A DNA stretch of 64,000 nt from Nocardioides aromaticivorans (GTDB taxonomy: Bacteria > Actinomycetota > Actinomycetes > Propionibacteriales > Nocardioidaceae): positions 434,001 to 498,000 of the forward strand of contig NZ_JACBZM010000001.1 of NCBI RefSeq assembly GCF_013408525.1. Direction: 5' to 3'. Positions 1 through 12,981 of this stretch are shown here, piece after piece. The stretch's first letter is position 1. The number at the start of each line of letters is the position of its first letter. Both the position numbers and the translations under genes were made by a program. The notes below the pieces were generated by a model. The model saw only the letters and a list, made by a program, of their open reading frames with translations, was not told the origin of the DNA and did no database searches.

Positions 1-3011
<3,011 letters not shown>

Positions 3012-3142
3012 GCCAAGGACGCTAGGGACGCCGCGACAACGGAACGTCACCTGACCGGAAGTGTCCGGCGACCGCCGCGTGAACGGCTGGGGTGCCCCGA
3101 ATCGGGACGTGACCCATTTCATAGAAGGTTCGTTACGGCAGC

Positions 3143-4855
3143 GTGGAGATCTCTCGCCGTGACCTGATCCGCAAGACCATCGCCGCCGGAGGCCTCGCCG
3201 CCGCCGCCACCGCCCTGCCCGGGGTGCTCCGCTCGTCCGCGGCCAACGCCGCCGGCAGCAGCACCGTCCAGCGGACGTTCACCACCGGCACCCCCGGCGC
3301 CGGCGGCTACCGCCCCGTCATCTCGGTCGCCGGCGAGGCGCACGGCGTACGTGCCGGCCTGGGCGTCCCCGCCGGTGCGGGCCGTGCCCGCGAGGGCATG
3401 ATCGCCTTCGTCCAGCTGAGCGACATCCACATCGTCGACGCGCAGTCGCCGCTCCGCCTCGAGTGGACCGACCGGCTCGACGACCCGAGCCCGCTCCCCG
3501 CGACGGGGCTGTTCACGTCGTCGTACCGACCGCACGAGATGCTCACCGGCCAGGTCGCCGACTCGATGGTGCGCGCCATCAACGAGATCGCCGACGGCCC
3601 GGTCACGGGCAAGCCGCTCGCGCTGGCGATCCAGACCGGCGACAACTCCGACAACTCGCAGCTCAACGAGGTCCGCTGGAACATCGGGGTGCTCAACGGC
3701 GGCTCGGTGCGGGTCGACTCCGGCAACCCCAACAAGTGGGAGGGCGTCGCCGACAGCTCGCCGCTCACCTACGACACCGCCTACTGGCACCCGCACGGGG
3801 CGCCGGCCGGCAAGCCCGTCGACCGGCCGCGCGCGGAGTACGGCTTCCCCGTCGTACCGGGTCTGCTCGACGCCGCCCGCCGGCCGTTCAACGCCGAGGG
3901 CCTGAACATGCCGTGGTACTCCGTCTTCGGCAACCACGACGGCCTCGTCCAGGGCAACTTCCCCACGAGCACCCTCCAGCTCAACCTGCTGGCGCTGGGC
4001 ACCCTCAAGATCGTCTCCCCGCCGCTCGGCCTCAACCCGGCGCAGCTCTTCGACGACCTGATGACCGACCCGGCCGCGCTGCTGACCAACCTGCTCGGCG
4101 GGGCGCTGAACACCGTCGTCCGCACCGTCCAGCCCGACCTGAACCGCCGCCTGCTCACCCGCAAGCAGGTCGTCGAGCAGCACTTCGCGATGGGCGGCGC
4201 ACCCTTCGGCCACGGCTTCACTGCCGCCAACCGCCAGGCCGGCACGGCGTACTACCACTTCGACAACGGCGCCTTCCGCTTCGTCGTCATGGACACGGTC
4301 AACCCCAACGGGTACGCCGACGGGTCGCTCGACAAGACGCAGTTCGCCTGGCTCGAGGCGCTCCTGGACCAGTCCGCCGACAAGATCGTGCTCGTCTTCA
4401 GCCACCACACCTCCGACACGATGGGCAACCCGCTCATCGCGACCGGCGGCAGCCTGGAGGCGCGGGTCACCGGCGGCGCCGTGCTCGACGCGCTCCTGGC
4501 GCGACCGCAGGTCATCGCCTGGATCAACGGCCACACCCACCGCAACAAGATCACCCCGCGCCCCCGCCCCGCGGGCGGCGGCCTGTGGGAGATCACCACG
4601 GCCTCGCACATCGACTGGCCCCAGCAGGCACGGATCATCGAGGTCGCCGACAACGCCGACGGCACCCTGTCGATCTTCACGACGATGGTGGACCACGCCG
4701 GCCCGCCGTCGGCCGGGGCGGGTACGGCGAACGCCGTCCAGCTCGCCGGTCTCGCCCGTGAGCTGGCGGCCAACGACTGGCACGAGCACCTGGACGGCTC
4801 CGGCGCGCCGGAGGACCGCAACGTCGAGCTGCTGGTCGGCAACCCGCTGGCCTGA
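3143..4855 (+). CDS. Tat-exported metallophosphoesterase (TIGR03767/PPA1498-like)
   Basis: A 570-residue secreted calcineurin-like phosphoesterase. The N-terminus SRRDLIRK followed by an Ala-rich hydrophobic stretch is a twin-arginine signal. Metal-binding motifs occur in order: LSDIHIVDAQ near 91, QTGDNSDN near 163, FGNHDG near 262, FSHHTSD near 418 and NGHTHRN near 462. The architecture matches the actinobacterial family typified by Propionibacterium PPA1498, whose substrate is not known. The GTG start at 3143 has AGAAGG about 14 bases upstream, which is weak. The gene stands alone and is followed directly by a copy of the dispersed hairpin repeat. Confidence 0.85.
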   Translation: MEISRRDLIRKTIAAGGLAAAATALPGVLRSSAANAAGSSTVQRTFTTGTPGAGGYRPVISVAGEAHGVRAGLGVPAGAGRAREGMIAFVQLSDIHIVDAQSPLRLEWTDRLDDPSPLPATGLFTSSYRPHEMLTGQVADSMVRAINEIADGPVTGKPLALAIQTGDNSDNSQLNEVRWNIGVLNGGSVRVDSGNPNKWEGVADSSPLTYDTAYWHPHGAPAGKPVDRPRAEYGFPVVPGLLDAARRPFNAEGLNMPWYSVFGNHDGLVQGNFPTSTLQLNLLALGTLKIVSPPLGLNPAQLFDDLMTDPAALLTNLLGGALNTVVRTVQPDLNRRLLTRKQVVEQHFAMGGAPFGHGFTAANRQAGTAYYHFDNGAFRFVVMDTVNPNGYADGSLDKTQFAWLEALLDQSADKIVLVFSHHTSDTMGNPLIATGGSLEARVTGGAVLDALLARPQVIAWINGHTHRNKITPRPRPAGGGLWEITTASHIDWPQQARIIEVADNADGTLSIFTTMVDHAGPPSAGAGTANAVQLAGLARELAANDWHEHLDGSGAPEDRNVELLVGNPLA

Positions 4856-4860
4856 GCCCC

Positions 4861-4900
4861 GGTGGTCGAGGAGGTCGCGCAGCGACCGTCACGAGACCCC
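4861..4900 (+). repeat. Dispersed hairpin repeat, copy 2
   Basis: Same element as 761-800, with core GGTCGC-GCA-GCGACC. It begins 5 bases after the metallophosphoesterase stop and lies between two convergent genes, where a hairpin could end transcription. There is no T-run, so it is not a standard intrinsic terminator. Confidence 0.85.
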
Positions 4901-4917
4901 GCGCCCCGACCTCCCGC

Positions 4918-5730
4918 TCAGCCGATCGGGAGCAGCCAGGACCGCTCCTGCCCGAACGCGGCGAAGCCCGCCCGGCGCAGGATCGGTCCGGACGTCTCCA
5001 CCCGGCCCTTGACGATCGCGAGGTCGGCTCCCACCTCCCGCGCGTAGGCGAGCCGGGCGGCGAGCACGGCCCGGTAGACGCCGCGCCCACGCGCCTCGGG
5101 CAGGACGACGCCGCCCCACAGCCGCGCGTCCGGGCCGGCGAGCGTCACCCCGCCCGAGCCGACCGGGCGACCGTCGAGGTAGGCGACGACCGCTCCCCCA
5201 CCGCCGCCGCGGACCTTCGCCGCCTCTCCGGGGAAGGTCGCCTTGAGCGCCGTGCGGTCGGTGGCCACGCCGCCGAAGACGTCCGCGGCGAGGCGGACCG
5301 CGTCGGCGAAGACCGCGAGGTCGTCGCTCCAGCGCAGCTCGACGTCCCCGGCCGGGTGCAGCTGCGGCTCGTCGTCCGCCGCGTCCGCGATCGTCCGGGC
5401 CAGCACGTCCACGGTCTCGTCCGGCCGGGCGCCGTGGGCGACCAGGGCCTCCTCCAGCCCGTCCGGGGCGTCCAGGCGGACCCACCAGGCCACGTCCGCC
5501 GACGACGGCACGGCCGGGTCCACCATCGGGCGGGCTCGCTCGAGGACCTCGTCGACGACCTCGGCCATCGGCCGGCCGGCATGCGTCCGGACCACCTGCA
5601 CCGGTCGCTCGGTCCAGTCGGGGTGGCGGACGAGGAGGTACTCGTCGGCCTCGGCCCGCGGCGCGCCGGCGGGGACGAAGACCCACGCCGCGCTCGCCGC
5701 GTGCACCCGCTCCCGAGACGGCGGGATCAC
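4918..5730 (-). CDS. GNAT-family N-acetyltransferase, two-domain
   Basis: A 270-residue protein whose C-terminal half has the acetyl-CoA-binding GNAT motif ([19 protein letters not shown], near residues 210-228), with the end segment [15 protein letters not shown]. The N-terminal 100 residues look like a degenerate second GNAT-like domain. The start ATG overlaps the rlmN stop by 4 bases, so translation is probably coupled to rlmN. The target amine (protein, antibiotic or metabolite) cannot be inferred. It converges on the metallophosphoesterase across hairpin repeat copy 2. Confidence 0.8.
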   Translation of the reverse strand: MIPPSRERVHAASAAWVFVPAGAPRAEADEYLLVRHPDWTERPVQVVRTHAGRPMAEVVDEVLERARPMVDPAVPSSADVAWWVRLDAPDGLEEALVAHGARPDETVDVLARTIADAADDEPQLHPAGDVELRWSDDLAVFADAVRLAADVFGGVATDRTALKATFPGEAAKVRGGGGGAVVAYLDGRPVGSGGVTLAGPDARLWGGVVLPEARGRGVYRAVLAARLAYAREVGADLAIVKGRVETSGPILRRAGFAAFGQERSWLLPIG

Positions 5731-6866
5731 TCCGCGGCGGCCAGCTGTCCGCAGGCGGCGTCGATCTCGCTGCCCCGCGTGTCCCGCATCGTCGCCGCGA
5801 TCCCCTTGGCCTCGAGGCGACGGACGAACTCGTCCATGTCCTCCTCGCGCGAGCGGGTGAACTGCGAGCCGGGGACCTCGTTGAGCGGGATCGGGTTGAC
5901 GTGGACCCAGCTGGTGCCGCGACCGTCGGCCGCGAGCACGTCGGCGAGCAGGTCGGCGCGCCAGCCCTGGTCGTTGATGTCGCGCATCAGGGCGTACTCG
6001 ATCGAGACGCGCCGTCCGGTCTTCGCGAAGTACTCGTACGCCGCATCCACGGTCTCGGCCACGGAGAAGCGGGTGTTGATCGGCACCAGGTCGTTGCGCA
6101 GCTCGTCGTCGGGGGCGTGCAGCGACAGGGCCAGCGTGACGGGGACGCCCTCGTCGGCCAGCTGTCGGATGCGCGGGACCAGGCCGACGGTGGAGACCGT
6201 GACGTGGCGGGCCGACAGGCCCAGCCCGGACGGAGCCGGGTCCGTGAGGCGGCGTACGGCGCCGACGGTGGCCTTGTAATTGGCGAGCGGCTCACCCATG
6301 CCCATGAACACCACGTTGGACAGGCGACCGGGGCCGCCGGCGACGTCGCCGTTGGCCATCGCCCGCGCGCCGACGACGACCTGGTGCACGATCTCGGCCG
6401 TCGACATGTTGCGCTGCAGGCCGCCCTGGCCGGTCGCGCAGAACGGGCAGGCCATGCCGCAGCCGGCCTGGCTGGAGATGCAGATGGTGGCGCGGTCCTT
6501 GTAGCGCATCAGCACCGACTCGACGAGCGAGCCATCGAAGAGCTTCCACAGCGTCTTGACGGTCTTGCCCTTGTCGGCGCTCTGCTGCCGGATCGGGTCC
6601 ATCAGGTCGGGCAGCAGGGCACCCACCAGCTCGTCGCGCTGGGCGGCGGGCAGGTCGGTCATCTCGGCGGGGTCGTGGACCAGCCGGCCGAAGTAGTGCG
6701 TCGAGAGCTGCTTGGCGCGGAAGCCCGGCAGGCCCATCTCGACGAGCAGGTCCTTGCGCTCGGTGTCGGTCAGGTCCGCGAGGTGCCGGGGAGGCTTCTT
6801 GCGCCCACGCGGCTCCGCGAGGACGAGGGGAAGCGACTTCGGCGGGGTCGCGGGCTGCTCGGACAT
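5727..6866 (-). CDS. rlmN: 23S rRNA (A2503-C2)/tRNA (A37-C2) methyltransferase RlmN
   Basis: A radical-SAM methylase of 379 residues that methylates C2 of A2503 in 23S rRNA and of A37 in some tRNAs. The CxxxCxxC cluster motif is in [28 protein letters not shown] and the catalytic cysteine segment near the C-terminus ([12 protein letters not shown]) are all present. ATG at 6866 is preferred; a GTG at 6884 is in frame and would add six residues. It lies downstream of the frr-cdsA region, as is common in actinobacteria, but kynA-kynU and a membrane protein intervene here. It is followed by the overlapping GNAT gene. Confidence 0.95.
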   Translation of the reverse strand: MSEQPATPPKSLPLVLAEPRGRKKPPRHLADLTDTERKDLLVEMGLPGFRAKQLSTHYFGRLVHDPAEMTDLPAAQRDELVGALLPDLMDPIRQQSADKGKTVKTLWKLFDGSLVESVLMRYKDRATICISSQAGCGMACPFCATGQGGLQRNMSTAEIVHQVVVGARAMANGDVAGGPGRLSNVVFMGMGEPLANYKATVGAVRRLTDPAPSGLGLSARHVTVSTVGLVPRIRQLADEGVPVTLALSLHAPDDELRNDLVPINTRFSVAETVDAAYEYFAKTGRRVSIEYALMRDINDQGWRADLLADVLAADGRGTSWVHVNPIPLNEVPGSQFTRSREEDMDEFVRRLEAKGIAATMRDTRGSEIDAACGQLAAAE

Positions 6867-6912
6867 CACCGTCGATTGTCCCACCGACCCGGCGGCGTAC
6901 CCAATCGTGCGC

Positions 6913-7287
6913 TCAGGCGTCCTTCTTGAGCAGGAACCAGAGCACGGCCGCGGCGACGCCGCCGACCACGAGGATCGTCGCGACCATGCCGAGCAGCATG
7001 TACTTCGCGAAGCGGCGGGTGTGGTGCGGCACCAGCATCGCGATCGGTACGACGAGCAGCAGGAGCACGAACGGGAAGAGCTCCTCGGCCCGCTCGTAGC
7101 CCGCGATGCTCTTGACCACCGCGGCGTACAGGCCGGGGACGACGATGATCGACGCCATGCCCGTGAAGAAGCCGGCCAGCGGGAAGAACACCGGGTGCCC
7201 GCGGTGGAACCAGTCGGGCCGCCGCGACCGCTCGGCCGCGTCGTCCGTCTCGTCCGCCAGCGCGCGGTCCTCGAATCCCTGGTTCAT
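6913..7287 (-). CDS. Small three-TM membrane protein of unknown function
   Basis: A 124-residue protein with a charged N-terminal tail of about 30 residues, then hydrophobic segments near 35-57 ([17 protein letters not shown]), 70-87 ([17 protein letters not shown]) and 96-119 ([13 protein letters not shown]), ending in LLKKDA. Start ATG at 7287. It lies upstream of rlmN on the same strand with a short gap and diverges from kynA. No known family is recognised. Confidence 0.7.
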   Translation of the reverse strand: MNQGFEDRALADETDDAAERSRRPDWFHRGHPVFFPLAGFFTGMASIIVVPGLYAAVVKSIAGYERAEELFPFVLLLLVVPIAMLVPHHTRRFAKYMLLGMVATILVVGGVAAAVLWFLLKKDA

Positions 7288-7364
7288 GTCCGGCCGATCG
7301 TAGCCAACGGGCCCATCGCGCGTCCCGCTGGCCGTCCCCCCGGCCGACCTGTGACAGTAGGCCC

Positions 7365-8156
7365 GTGAACGACCAGCACCCCGCGCTCACCTACAGCGCC
7401 TACCTCTCGCTCGACGACGTCCTCTCCGCGCAGCACCCCCGCTCGGACGAGCACGACGAGCTGCTCTTCATCGTCATCCACCAGGTCTACGAGCTCTGGT
7501 TCAAGCAGATGCTCCACGAGACCGCGGGCCTGCAGGCCCGCCTCGAGGCGGGCGACACCCCCCGCGCGCTGCACACGCTGGGCCGCGTGCTCGCCATCCT
7601 CAAGGTCGCGGTCGCCCAGGTCGACGTCCTCGAGACGATGACGCCGCGCCAGTTCACCAGCTTCCGCGGCCGCCTCGACGCGTCCAGCGGCTTCCAGTCC
7701 GAGCAGTTCCGCGAGCTCGAGGCCACCCTGGGCCGCCGCGACCGCCGCGTCTTCGAGCACTACCCCGAGGGCAGCGCCGGCCGCGAGCGGATCGCGGCCG
7801 CGATGTCGCGTCCGTCGGTCTTCGACTCCTTCCTGCGCTACCTCACCACGCAGGGGTACGACGTCCCGCGGGCCGCGCTCGACCGCGACCTGACCAGCCC
7901 GTGGGAGCCGTCGCCGGAGGTCCAGCAGCTGCTGCTGGCGGCGTACACGGACGACGGCGGGGCGGCCCAGGTCGCCGAGCGGCTGGTCGACCTCGACGAG
8001 GGCCTCCAGGAGTGGCGCTACCGGCACGTGAAGATGGTCGAGCGGACGATCGGGGCCAAGCCGGGCACGGGCGGCTCCTCGGGCGCGACCTACCTGTGGA
8101 GCACGGTCACCCGGCAGCTGTTCCCCGACCTCTGGGCGATCCGGAGCGAGATGTGA
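7365..8156 (+). CDS. kynA: Tryptophan 2,3-dioxygenase
   Basis: A heme enzyme opening the indole ring of L-tryptophan to N-formylkynurenine, the first step of the kynurenine route. 263 residues, normal for bacterial TDO. Diagnostic segments are LTYSAYLSLDDVL at the start, IVIHQVYELWFKQML with the proximal-region histidine, FRELEATLGRRD, and the substrate loop GTGGSSGATYL near the C-terminus. Start GTG at 7365. The stop overlaps the kynU start by 3 bases, so the pair is one transcriptional unit. No kynurenine formamidase gene is nearby. Confidence 0.95.
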   Translation: MNDQHPALTYSAYLSLDDVLSAQHPRSDEHDELLFIVIHQVYELWFKQMLHETAGLQARLEAGDTPRALHTLGRVLAILKVAVAQVDVLETMTPRQFTSFRGRLDASSGFQSEQFRELEATLGRRDRRVFEHYPEGSAGRERIAAAMSRPSVFDSFLRYLTTQGYDVPRAALDRDLTSPWEPSPEVQQLLLAAYTDDGGAAQVAERLVDLDEGLQEWRYRHVKMVERTIGAKPGTGGSSGATYLWSTVTRQLFPDLWAIRSEM

Positions 8157-9277
8157 CCTCTGCGCCGCTCGCCGCCCACTACTCCCGGTTCCGGGTGGCG
8201 GAGCGGCTGCTGCTGACCGGTCACTCCCACCAGGCGTGGCCGGACATCGCCCGGGAGGGCGTCCTCGAGGCGTGGGACGACGCCGCCCTCGACCTCGGCC
8301 GGAAGTGGGACCGGGCCGCGGCCAAGGCGGAGCGGCTGCGCGACGGCGTCCGGGTGCTCGTCGGCGACCCGATCGCCGACGTGGCGCTCGGCGGCAGCGC
8401 CCACGAACTGCTGGTGCGCTTCCTCTCCGCGCTCGACCTGTGCGCCCGGCCCCGGCTGGTCACCACCGACGCCGAGTTCGACTCCGCCCGTCGCCAGCTC
8501 GACCGGCTCGCCGACGCCGGGCTCGAGGTGGTGCGGGTGCCGGCCACGCCGGTCGACTCGCTGGCCGAGCGCGTCGCGGCAGCGGTGGACGACCGGACCG
8601 CGGCCGTGGTGGTGTCGTCCGTGCTGTACGAGACCTCCCTGGTCGTGCCGGGGCTCGCGGCCGTGGCCGCTGCCTGCGAGCGGACCGGGACCGAGCTCCT
8701 CGTCGACGCCTACCACCAGCTCGGCGTGCTCCCGCTGGACGTGGGGACCGATGGGCTGGACGAGGCCTGGATCCTCGGCGGCGGCTACAAGTACCTCCAG
8801 CTCGGCGAGGGCAACTGCTTCCTGCGCATCCCCCCGCACGCCAGCGGCCTGCAGCCGGTGGTCACCGGCTGGTTCGCCCACGACGGAGACCGGTTCGCCG
8901 GGTCGACGTACGACCCGACCAGCCACTACCGCGCCGCCCGTGTGCTCGACTTCTTCGACGAGCAGGGCCTGGCTCCCCCGGTCCTCCGGGCCGTCTCGCA
9001 ACGCCAGCGCGGGCTGCTCACCGCTGCCTTCGACGCCCTCGACCTGCCCGACGACCTCGTCACCCGGGACCGGGCGACCCCGGCCGAGGGCTTCGGCGGC
9101 TTCCTCGCGTTGCGCTCGCCTCGCGCGGCCGAGCTGCGGGCGGCACTCGCCGGGCGCGGCGTGCAGGCCGACCACCGGGGACAGCACCTCAGGCTCGGCC
9201 CGGCGCCGTACCTCTCCGACGAGCAGCTGGCCGAGGCGATGGCGCTGCTCGGCGAGGTCGCCGCCGGCCTCAGGTGA
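8153..9277 (+). CDS. kynU: Kynureninase
   Basis: A fold-type I PLP enzyme cleaving kynurenine to anthranilate and alanine. 374 residues, slightly shorter than typical (about 410). The PLP lysine is in GGGYKYLQLGEGN near residue 214, preceded by the aspartate-containing LLVDAYHQLGVLP. The start is the GTG embedded in the kynA end (ATGTGA). Sequence alone would also fit a general class-V aminotransferase, but the tight coupling to kynA makes kynureninase the best call. Its last 8 bases overlap the convergent cdsA. Confidence 0.85.
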   Translation: MTSAPLAAHYSRFRVAERLLLTGHSHQAWPDIAREGVLEAWDDAALDLGRKWDRAAAKAERLRDGVRVLVGDPIADVALGGSAHELLVRFLSALDLCARPRLVTTDAEFDSARRQLDRLADAGLEVVRVPATPVDSLAERVAAAVDDRTAAVVVSSVLYETSLVVPGLAAVAAACERTGTELLVDAYHQLGVLPLDVGTDGLDEAWILGGGYKYLQLGEGNCFLRIPPHASGLQPVVTGWFAHDGDRFAGSTYDPTSHYRAARVLDFFDEQGLAPPVLRAVSQRQRGLLTAAFDALDLPDDLVTRDRATPAEGFGGFLALRSPRAAELRAALAGRGVQADHRGQHLRLGPAPYLSDEQLAEAMALLGEVAAGLR

Positions 9278-10163
9278 AGATGCCGTAGTGCAGCAGCAGC
9301 CAGATCGGGGCGATCGTGGCGAGCAGCGAGTCCAGGCGGTCCATCAGGCCGCCGTGGCCCGGGATCACCTGGCTCATGTCCTTGATGCCGAGGTCGCGCT
9401 TGATGACCGATTCGCAGAGGTCGCCGAGCGTGGCCATGACGACCGCGATCAGGCCCAGCGCGACGCCGATCCACCAGTCGCCCTCGAGCAGGTAGACGAC
9501 CAGCGCGACACCGGCGCCGACCGTCGCGAGCGTGGAGCCGGCGAAGCCCTCCCACGACTTCTTCGGCGAGATGACCGGAGCCATCGGGTGCTTGCCGAAC
9601 AGGACGCCGGCGATGTAGCCGCCGATGTCGGAGGCGATCGTCACCAGGATGAAGGTGATGATGCCCTGCACGCCCTTGTCGTCGAGGCCGCCGCCGGTGC
9701 GGCCGCCCTCGGCCAGCATCAGCGCCACGAAGGAGCCCAGGAAGGGCAGGTAGACCAGCGCGAAGACCGACGCGGTGGCATTCTTGACGTAGCCGTCGAC
9801 GCCGCGACGCAGCAGCCACAGCATGATCACCAGCGCGCTGACCGCGGTCGCGGTCACCAGCGCCGCCGAACCCCACACGTAGGCCACGACGACCATCACG
9901 ACGCCGCCGATCATGAGCGGCTGCTCGGGCAGGTCGATGTCCTTGGCGAGCAGGCCCTTGCGCAGCTCCCAGACGGCGACCACCACGGCGACCGCGACGA
10001 TCACCATGAAGGCCGGCTTCCAGAAGACCAGCGAAGCGGCGATCGCGCTCAGCAGCACGACCGCGGACCCGACCGCGGCCTTGAGGTCGCGGCCGGCGCG
10101 GCCGTGGTCCTTCTTCGGGGTCGCCTCGGAGGTGGAGGACTCAGACGACGGCGGTGTCGACAT
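9270..10163 (-). CDS. cdsA: Phosphatidate cytidylyltransferase
   Basis: An integral membrane enzyme making CDP-diacylglycerol from phosphatidic acid and CTP, the entry to phospholipid head-group synthesis. 297 residues with about 8 hydrophobic segments after a charged N-terminus. The family signature is intact: SDIGGYIAG with GKHPMAPVISPKKSWEG, and the C-terminal GDLCESVIKRDLGIKDM and GHGGLMDRLDS. It follows frr by 23 bases in the usual pyrH-frr-cdsA order, so it belongs to that operon. Confidence 0.95.
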   Translation of the reverse strand: MSTPPSSESSTSEATPKKDHGRAGRDLKAAVGSAVVLLSAIAASLVFWKPAFMVIVAVAVVVAVWELRKGLLAKDIDLPEQPLMIGGVVMVVVAYVWGSAALVTATAVSALVIMLWLLRRGVDGYVKNATASVFALVYLPFLGSFVALMLAEGGRTGGGLDDKGVQGIITFILVTIASDIGGYIAGVLFGKHPMAPVISPKKSWEGFAGSTLATVGAGVALVVYLLEGDWWIGVALGLIAVVMATLGDLCESVIKRDLGIKDMSQVIPGHGGLMDRLDSLLATIAPIWLLLHYGIFT

Positions 10164-10186
10164 CAGGAATGGGAGCGGCTCGAGGA

Positions 10187-10744
10187 TCAGACCTCGAGCA
10201 GCTCGGCTTCCTTGCTCTTGAGCAGCTCGTCGATGGCGTCGGTGTGCTTCTTGGTGAGGCCGTCGAGACGCTTCTCGGCACCGGTGACGTCGTCCTTGCC
10301 GACCTCGCCGTCCTTCTCGAGCTTCTCCAGGCTCTGCTTGGCCTTCTGGCGCACCTGGCGCACGGCGATCTTGCCGCCCTCGGCCTTCTCCTTGGCGAGC
10401 TTGATGAACTCCTTGCGGCGCTCCTCGGTGAGCTCGGGGAAGACGCAGCGCAGCACCTGGCCGTCGTCGGACGGGTTGATGCCGAGGTCGGAGTCGCGGA
10501 TGGCCTTCTCGATGTTGGCCTTCGCGCCGACGTCGAACGGCGACACCAGGATCACCCGCGGCTCGGGCGCGCTGAACGACGCGAGCTGCTGGATCGGGGT
10601 CGGCGAGCCGTAGTAGTCGACGAGGATCTTGCTGAACATGCTCGGGTGCGCCCGTCCCGCCCGGATCGCGGCGAACTCCTCACGGGTCGCGTCGACCGAC
10701 TTCCCCATCTTCTGGTCGGCCTCGTTGAGGGTGTCGTTGATCAC
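10187..10744 (-). CDS. frr: Ribosome recycling factor
   Basis: Splits post-termination ribosomes together with EF-G. 185 residues, the standard length. The GTG at 10744 gives the typical start INDTLNEADQKM; the frame is open further upstream but that part is not family-like. The conserved core includes REEFAAIRAGRAHPSMF and RVILVSPFD. The C-terminal long helix has EKDGEVGKDDV. It lies between pyrH (43-base gap) and cdsA in one operon. Confidence 0.97.
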   Translation of the reverse strand: MINDTLNEADQKMGKSVDATREEFAAIRAGRAHPSMFSKILVDYYGSPTPIQQLASFSAPEPRVILVSPFDVGAKANIEKAIRDSDLGINPSDDGQVLRCVFPELTEERRKEFIKLAKEKAEGGKIAVRQVRQKAKQSLEKLEKDGEVGKDDVTGAEKRLDGLTKKHTDAIDELLKSKEAELLEV

Positions 10745-10787
10745 CGGTTCTCCATTCTTGGCTGGTTCGGGCGGAGCAGGGCAGGAC

Positions 10788-11501
10788 TCAGCCTGCGCTG
10801 ACCCGCGTCCCGATCTTCTCACCCCGGACCACCCGAAGGATGTTGCCCTCCGGCTCCATGCCGAAGACGATCATCGGGAGCTTGTTCTCCCCGCAGAGCG
10901 CGAACGCGGTCTGGTCCATGATCCGCAGGCCCTTCGAGATGGCCTCGTCGTAGCTGAGCTCGTCGTACTTGGTGGCCGTCGGGTCGACCTTGGGGTCGGC
11001 GGTGTAGACGCCGTCGACGCCGCTCTTCGCCACGAGGACGACATCGCACTTGCTCTCGAGCGCGCGCTGGACGGCGACGGTGTCGGTCGAGAAGTAGGGC
11101 ATGCCCATGCCGGCGCCGAAGATCACGACGCGGCCCTTCTCCATGTGCCGGATCGCGCGGCGCGGGATGTAGGGCTCGGCGACCTGGCCCATCGTGATGG
11201 CGGTCTGCACGCGGGTCTCGACGCCCAGCTTCTCCAGGAAGTCCTGGAGCGCCAGGCAGTTCATGACGATGCCGAGCATGCCCATGTAGTCGGCACGGAC
11301 GCGGTCCATGCCCCGCTGCTGGAGCTCGGCACCGCGGAAGAAGTTGCCGCCGCCCGTCACCACGGCGATCTGGACGCCCGCGTCCACGACCGCCTTGATC
11401 TCGCGGGCGATCGCCTGCACGACGTCGGGATCGACGCCGACCTTGCCTCCGCCGAAGACCTCACCCGAGAGCTTCAGCAGGACTCGCTTGTAACCGGGCA
11501 C
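10788..11501 (-). CDS. pyrH: UMP kinase
   Basis: A hexameric bacterial UMP kinase (amino-acid kinase fold) making UDP. 237 residues. Signature parts: [15 protein letters not shown] at the start, [15 protein letters not shown], and [13 protein letters not shown] for the nucleotide pocket. GTG at 11501 is chosen because GGAAGGA lies 6 bases upstream and the family start ([13 protein letters not shown]) follows. In most actinobacteria pyrH follows tsf; here four cassette genes lie between, ending 41 bases before this start, so pyrH may be expressed from the cassette's transcript. Confidence 0.96.
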   Translation of the reverse strand: MPGYKRVLLKLSGEVFGGGKVGVDPDVVQAIAREIKAVVDAGVQIAVVTGGGNFFRGAELQQRGMDRVRADYMGMLGIVMNCLALQDFLEKLGVETRVQTAITMGQVAEPYIPRRAIRHMEKGRVVIFGAGMGMPYFSTDTVAVQRALESKCDVVLVAKSGVDGVYTADPKVDPTATKYDELSYDEAISKGLRIMDQTAFALCGENKLPMIVFGMEPEGNILRVVRGEKIGTRVSAG

Positions 11502-11542
11502 CAGGGTCCTTCCAGTCGTGTGCGGTGAGCGGTCCGAGGTTA

Positions 11543-12712
11543 TCAGTGACCCTCGCCGGCAGCGCGTTCGATGATCGCGTCGTACCAGCGCACGTAGCGG
11601 CGCCACGATCCCCGGTCGGGCGCGATCTCGAGCGCCAGCTCGTCGCGCGGCAGGGAGTCCGACCCGAAGTTGTCGCTGCCGGTGATGACCCGGCGGTGCC
11701 GGGCACCGTCGGCCGCGGTCCACTCGAGCAGGCTGAGCTTGCTGTGGACGTCGTTGCCGTTGCGGAACCGCGCGCTGTGCACCTCCACGCCGGCCGCCCG
11801 CAGGCTGGCCACGATCTCCTTGCCGATGTTCAGCGAGATGACCTGCACCCGGGCTCCGCCGCGGGCCTTGTCCGCCACGATCTCCGCCAGCCGGCGGCCG
11901 CGCTCGCTGTGCCAGGCGTACATCGCGAAGCGCAGCACCGTGCCGCGGGCCGGCAGGTCGCGGAGCAACGCCTGGACGGGGTCGGTCTCCTCGTCCCAGC
12001 CGGGGAAGAACCACGCCCGGTCCCTGCCGAGCACCGGCGCGTAGCCGGGGCCCCGGGGCTTTTCGATCCCGACCTGGTCGCGGAAGTCGCGGTCGAAGGC
12101 CCGCCACACGTCGGTCCGGTCGACGAAGACGTACATGTCGCTGTACTGCTGGGTGGAGTAGTAGGACAGGTTCGCGGAGCCGACCATCACGACGTGGCGC
12201 GAGTCGCCGACCCGGCTGAAGGTCCAGGTCTTCTGGTGCGTGCCGGTCCGCGGGCCCCGCCGCGAGCCGCTCGACAGGTAGATGAAGGAGTCCTTGCGCC
12301 GGTCGGTGCCGACCTCGTCCCTCATCTTCGCGACCGCGCGGAAGCTCTTCGACGCGAACCGGTTGGCGATGATCTGCACCGAGACGCCCCGCTGGTGGGC
12401 GTCGACCAGCGCGTCCGCGACGGGGTGCAGCGAGAACGACCGGGTGATGATCCGGATCCGCTCCCCCTTCGGGGTGTGGGCGATCAGCTCCAGGAGCCGG
12501 GCGACCACCGGGTGCTCGGCCGCCTGGGTCTCCGTGTCGTCCACCGGCGTCCCGAGTACGACGCCCGGCCGGACGTCGTACGGACCGGGGACGAGGCCCG
12601 CGGGCTGGTCTCCGCGGGGCTCGTCGGAACGGGCATCGGTGCAGGCCGTGACGAGGAGCAGGGCTGCCAGCAGGGGCCCGAGAAGCCGGCAGACGCGCTC
12701 ACGCGCGCTCAT
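11543..12712 (-). CDS. PLD-like secreted lipoprotein
   Basis: A 389-residue predicted lipoprotein: charged start, hydrophobic stretch, then lipobox LVTAC with the cysteine at about residue 24. Two phospholipase-D-type half sites follow: THQKTWTF with downstream GSANLSYY, and [10 protein letters not shown] with [10 protein letters not shown]. Both keep the HxK pair but lack the canonical aspartate (Ser and Glu at that position), as in many divergent PLD-superfamily members. It would act on phosphodiester bonds at the outer membrane surface; the substrate is unknown. Its start overlaps the preceding small gene by 4 bases, making it the last gene of the SPFH cassette. Confidence 0.8.
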   Translation of the reverse strand: MSARERVCRLLGPLLAALLLVTACTDARSDEPRGDQPAGLVPGPYDVRPGVVLGTPVDDTETQAAEHPVVARLLELIAHTPKGERIRIITRSFSLHPVADALVDAHQRGVSVQIIANRFASKSFRAVAKMRDEVGTDRRKDSFIYLSSGSRRGPRTGTHQKTWTFSRVGDSRHVVMVGSANLSYYSTQQYSDMYVFVDRTDVWRAFDRDFRDQVGIEKPRGPGYAPVLGRDRAWFFPGWDEETDPVQALLRDLPARGTVLRFAMYAWHSERGRRLAEIVADKARGGARVQVISLNIGKEIVASLRAAGVEVHSARFRNGNDVHSKLSLLEWTAADGARHRRVITGSDNFGSDSLPRDELALEIAPDRGSWRRYVRWYDAIIERAAGEGH

Positions 12713-12981
12713 TGGACCCGCTGGACCCGCTCGCGGTAGTCGTCGCTGTTGTCACCGTCGATGTCGGGGTCCGTGGTCTTCGAGATGTGGTCGACCTTCT
12801 CCTCGCCGCCCTGCACCGGCTGGGCCTCGATGATCGTGTCGCGCTCGTAGGCGTGGGACTTGTCGGTGTTGCGGTAGTAGCGGTAGATCAGCCAGTACGT
12901 GCCGGCCGCGCCGGCCGGCCCTGCCGCGAGCAGCCAGACCAGTCCGTCGTCACTGGCCATCGCGATCAGCTGGGCGATCAT
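12709..12981 (-). CDS. Small single-TM protein of the SPFH cassette
   Basis: A 90-residue protein with one clear transmembrane helix ([20 protein letters not shown], residues about 13-32), followed by a Tyr/Arg-rich juxtamembrane RYYRNT and a strongly acidic tail with DPDIDGDNSDD. Both ends overlap neighbours by 4 bases (zinc-ribbon gene upstream, PLD gene downstream), so it is an integral cassette member. No family is recognised; a role as a membrane adaptor is inferred from context only. Confidence 0.75.
   Translation of the reverse strand: MIAQLIAMASDDGLVWLLAAGPAGAAGTYWLIYRYYRNTDKSHAYERDTIIEAQPVQGGEEKVDHISKTTDPDIDGDNSDDYRERVQRVQ

Noticed and set aside
3119..4789. Long minus-strand frame opposite the metallophosphoesterase
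   Set aside because: Shadow of a real gene with Tat signal and all metal motifs on the other strand.
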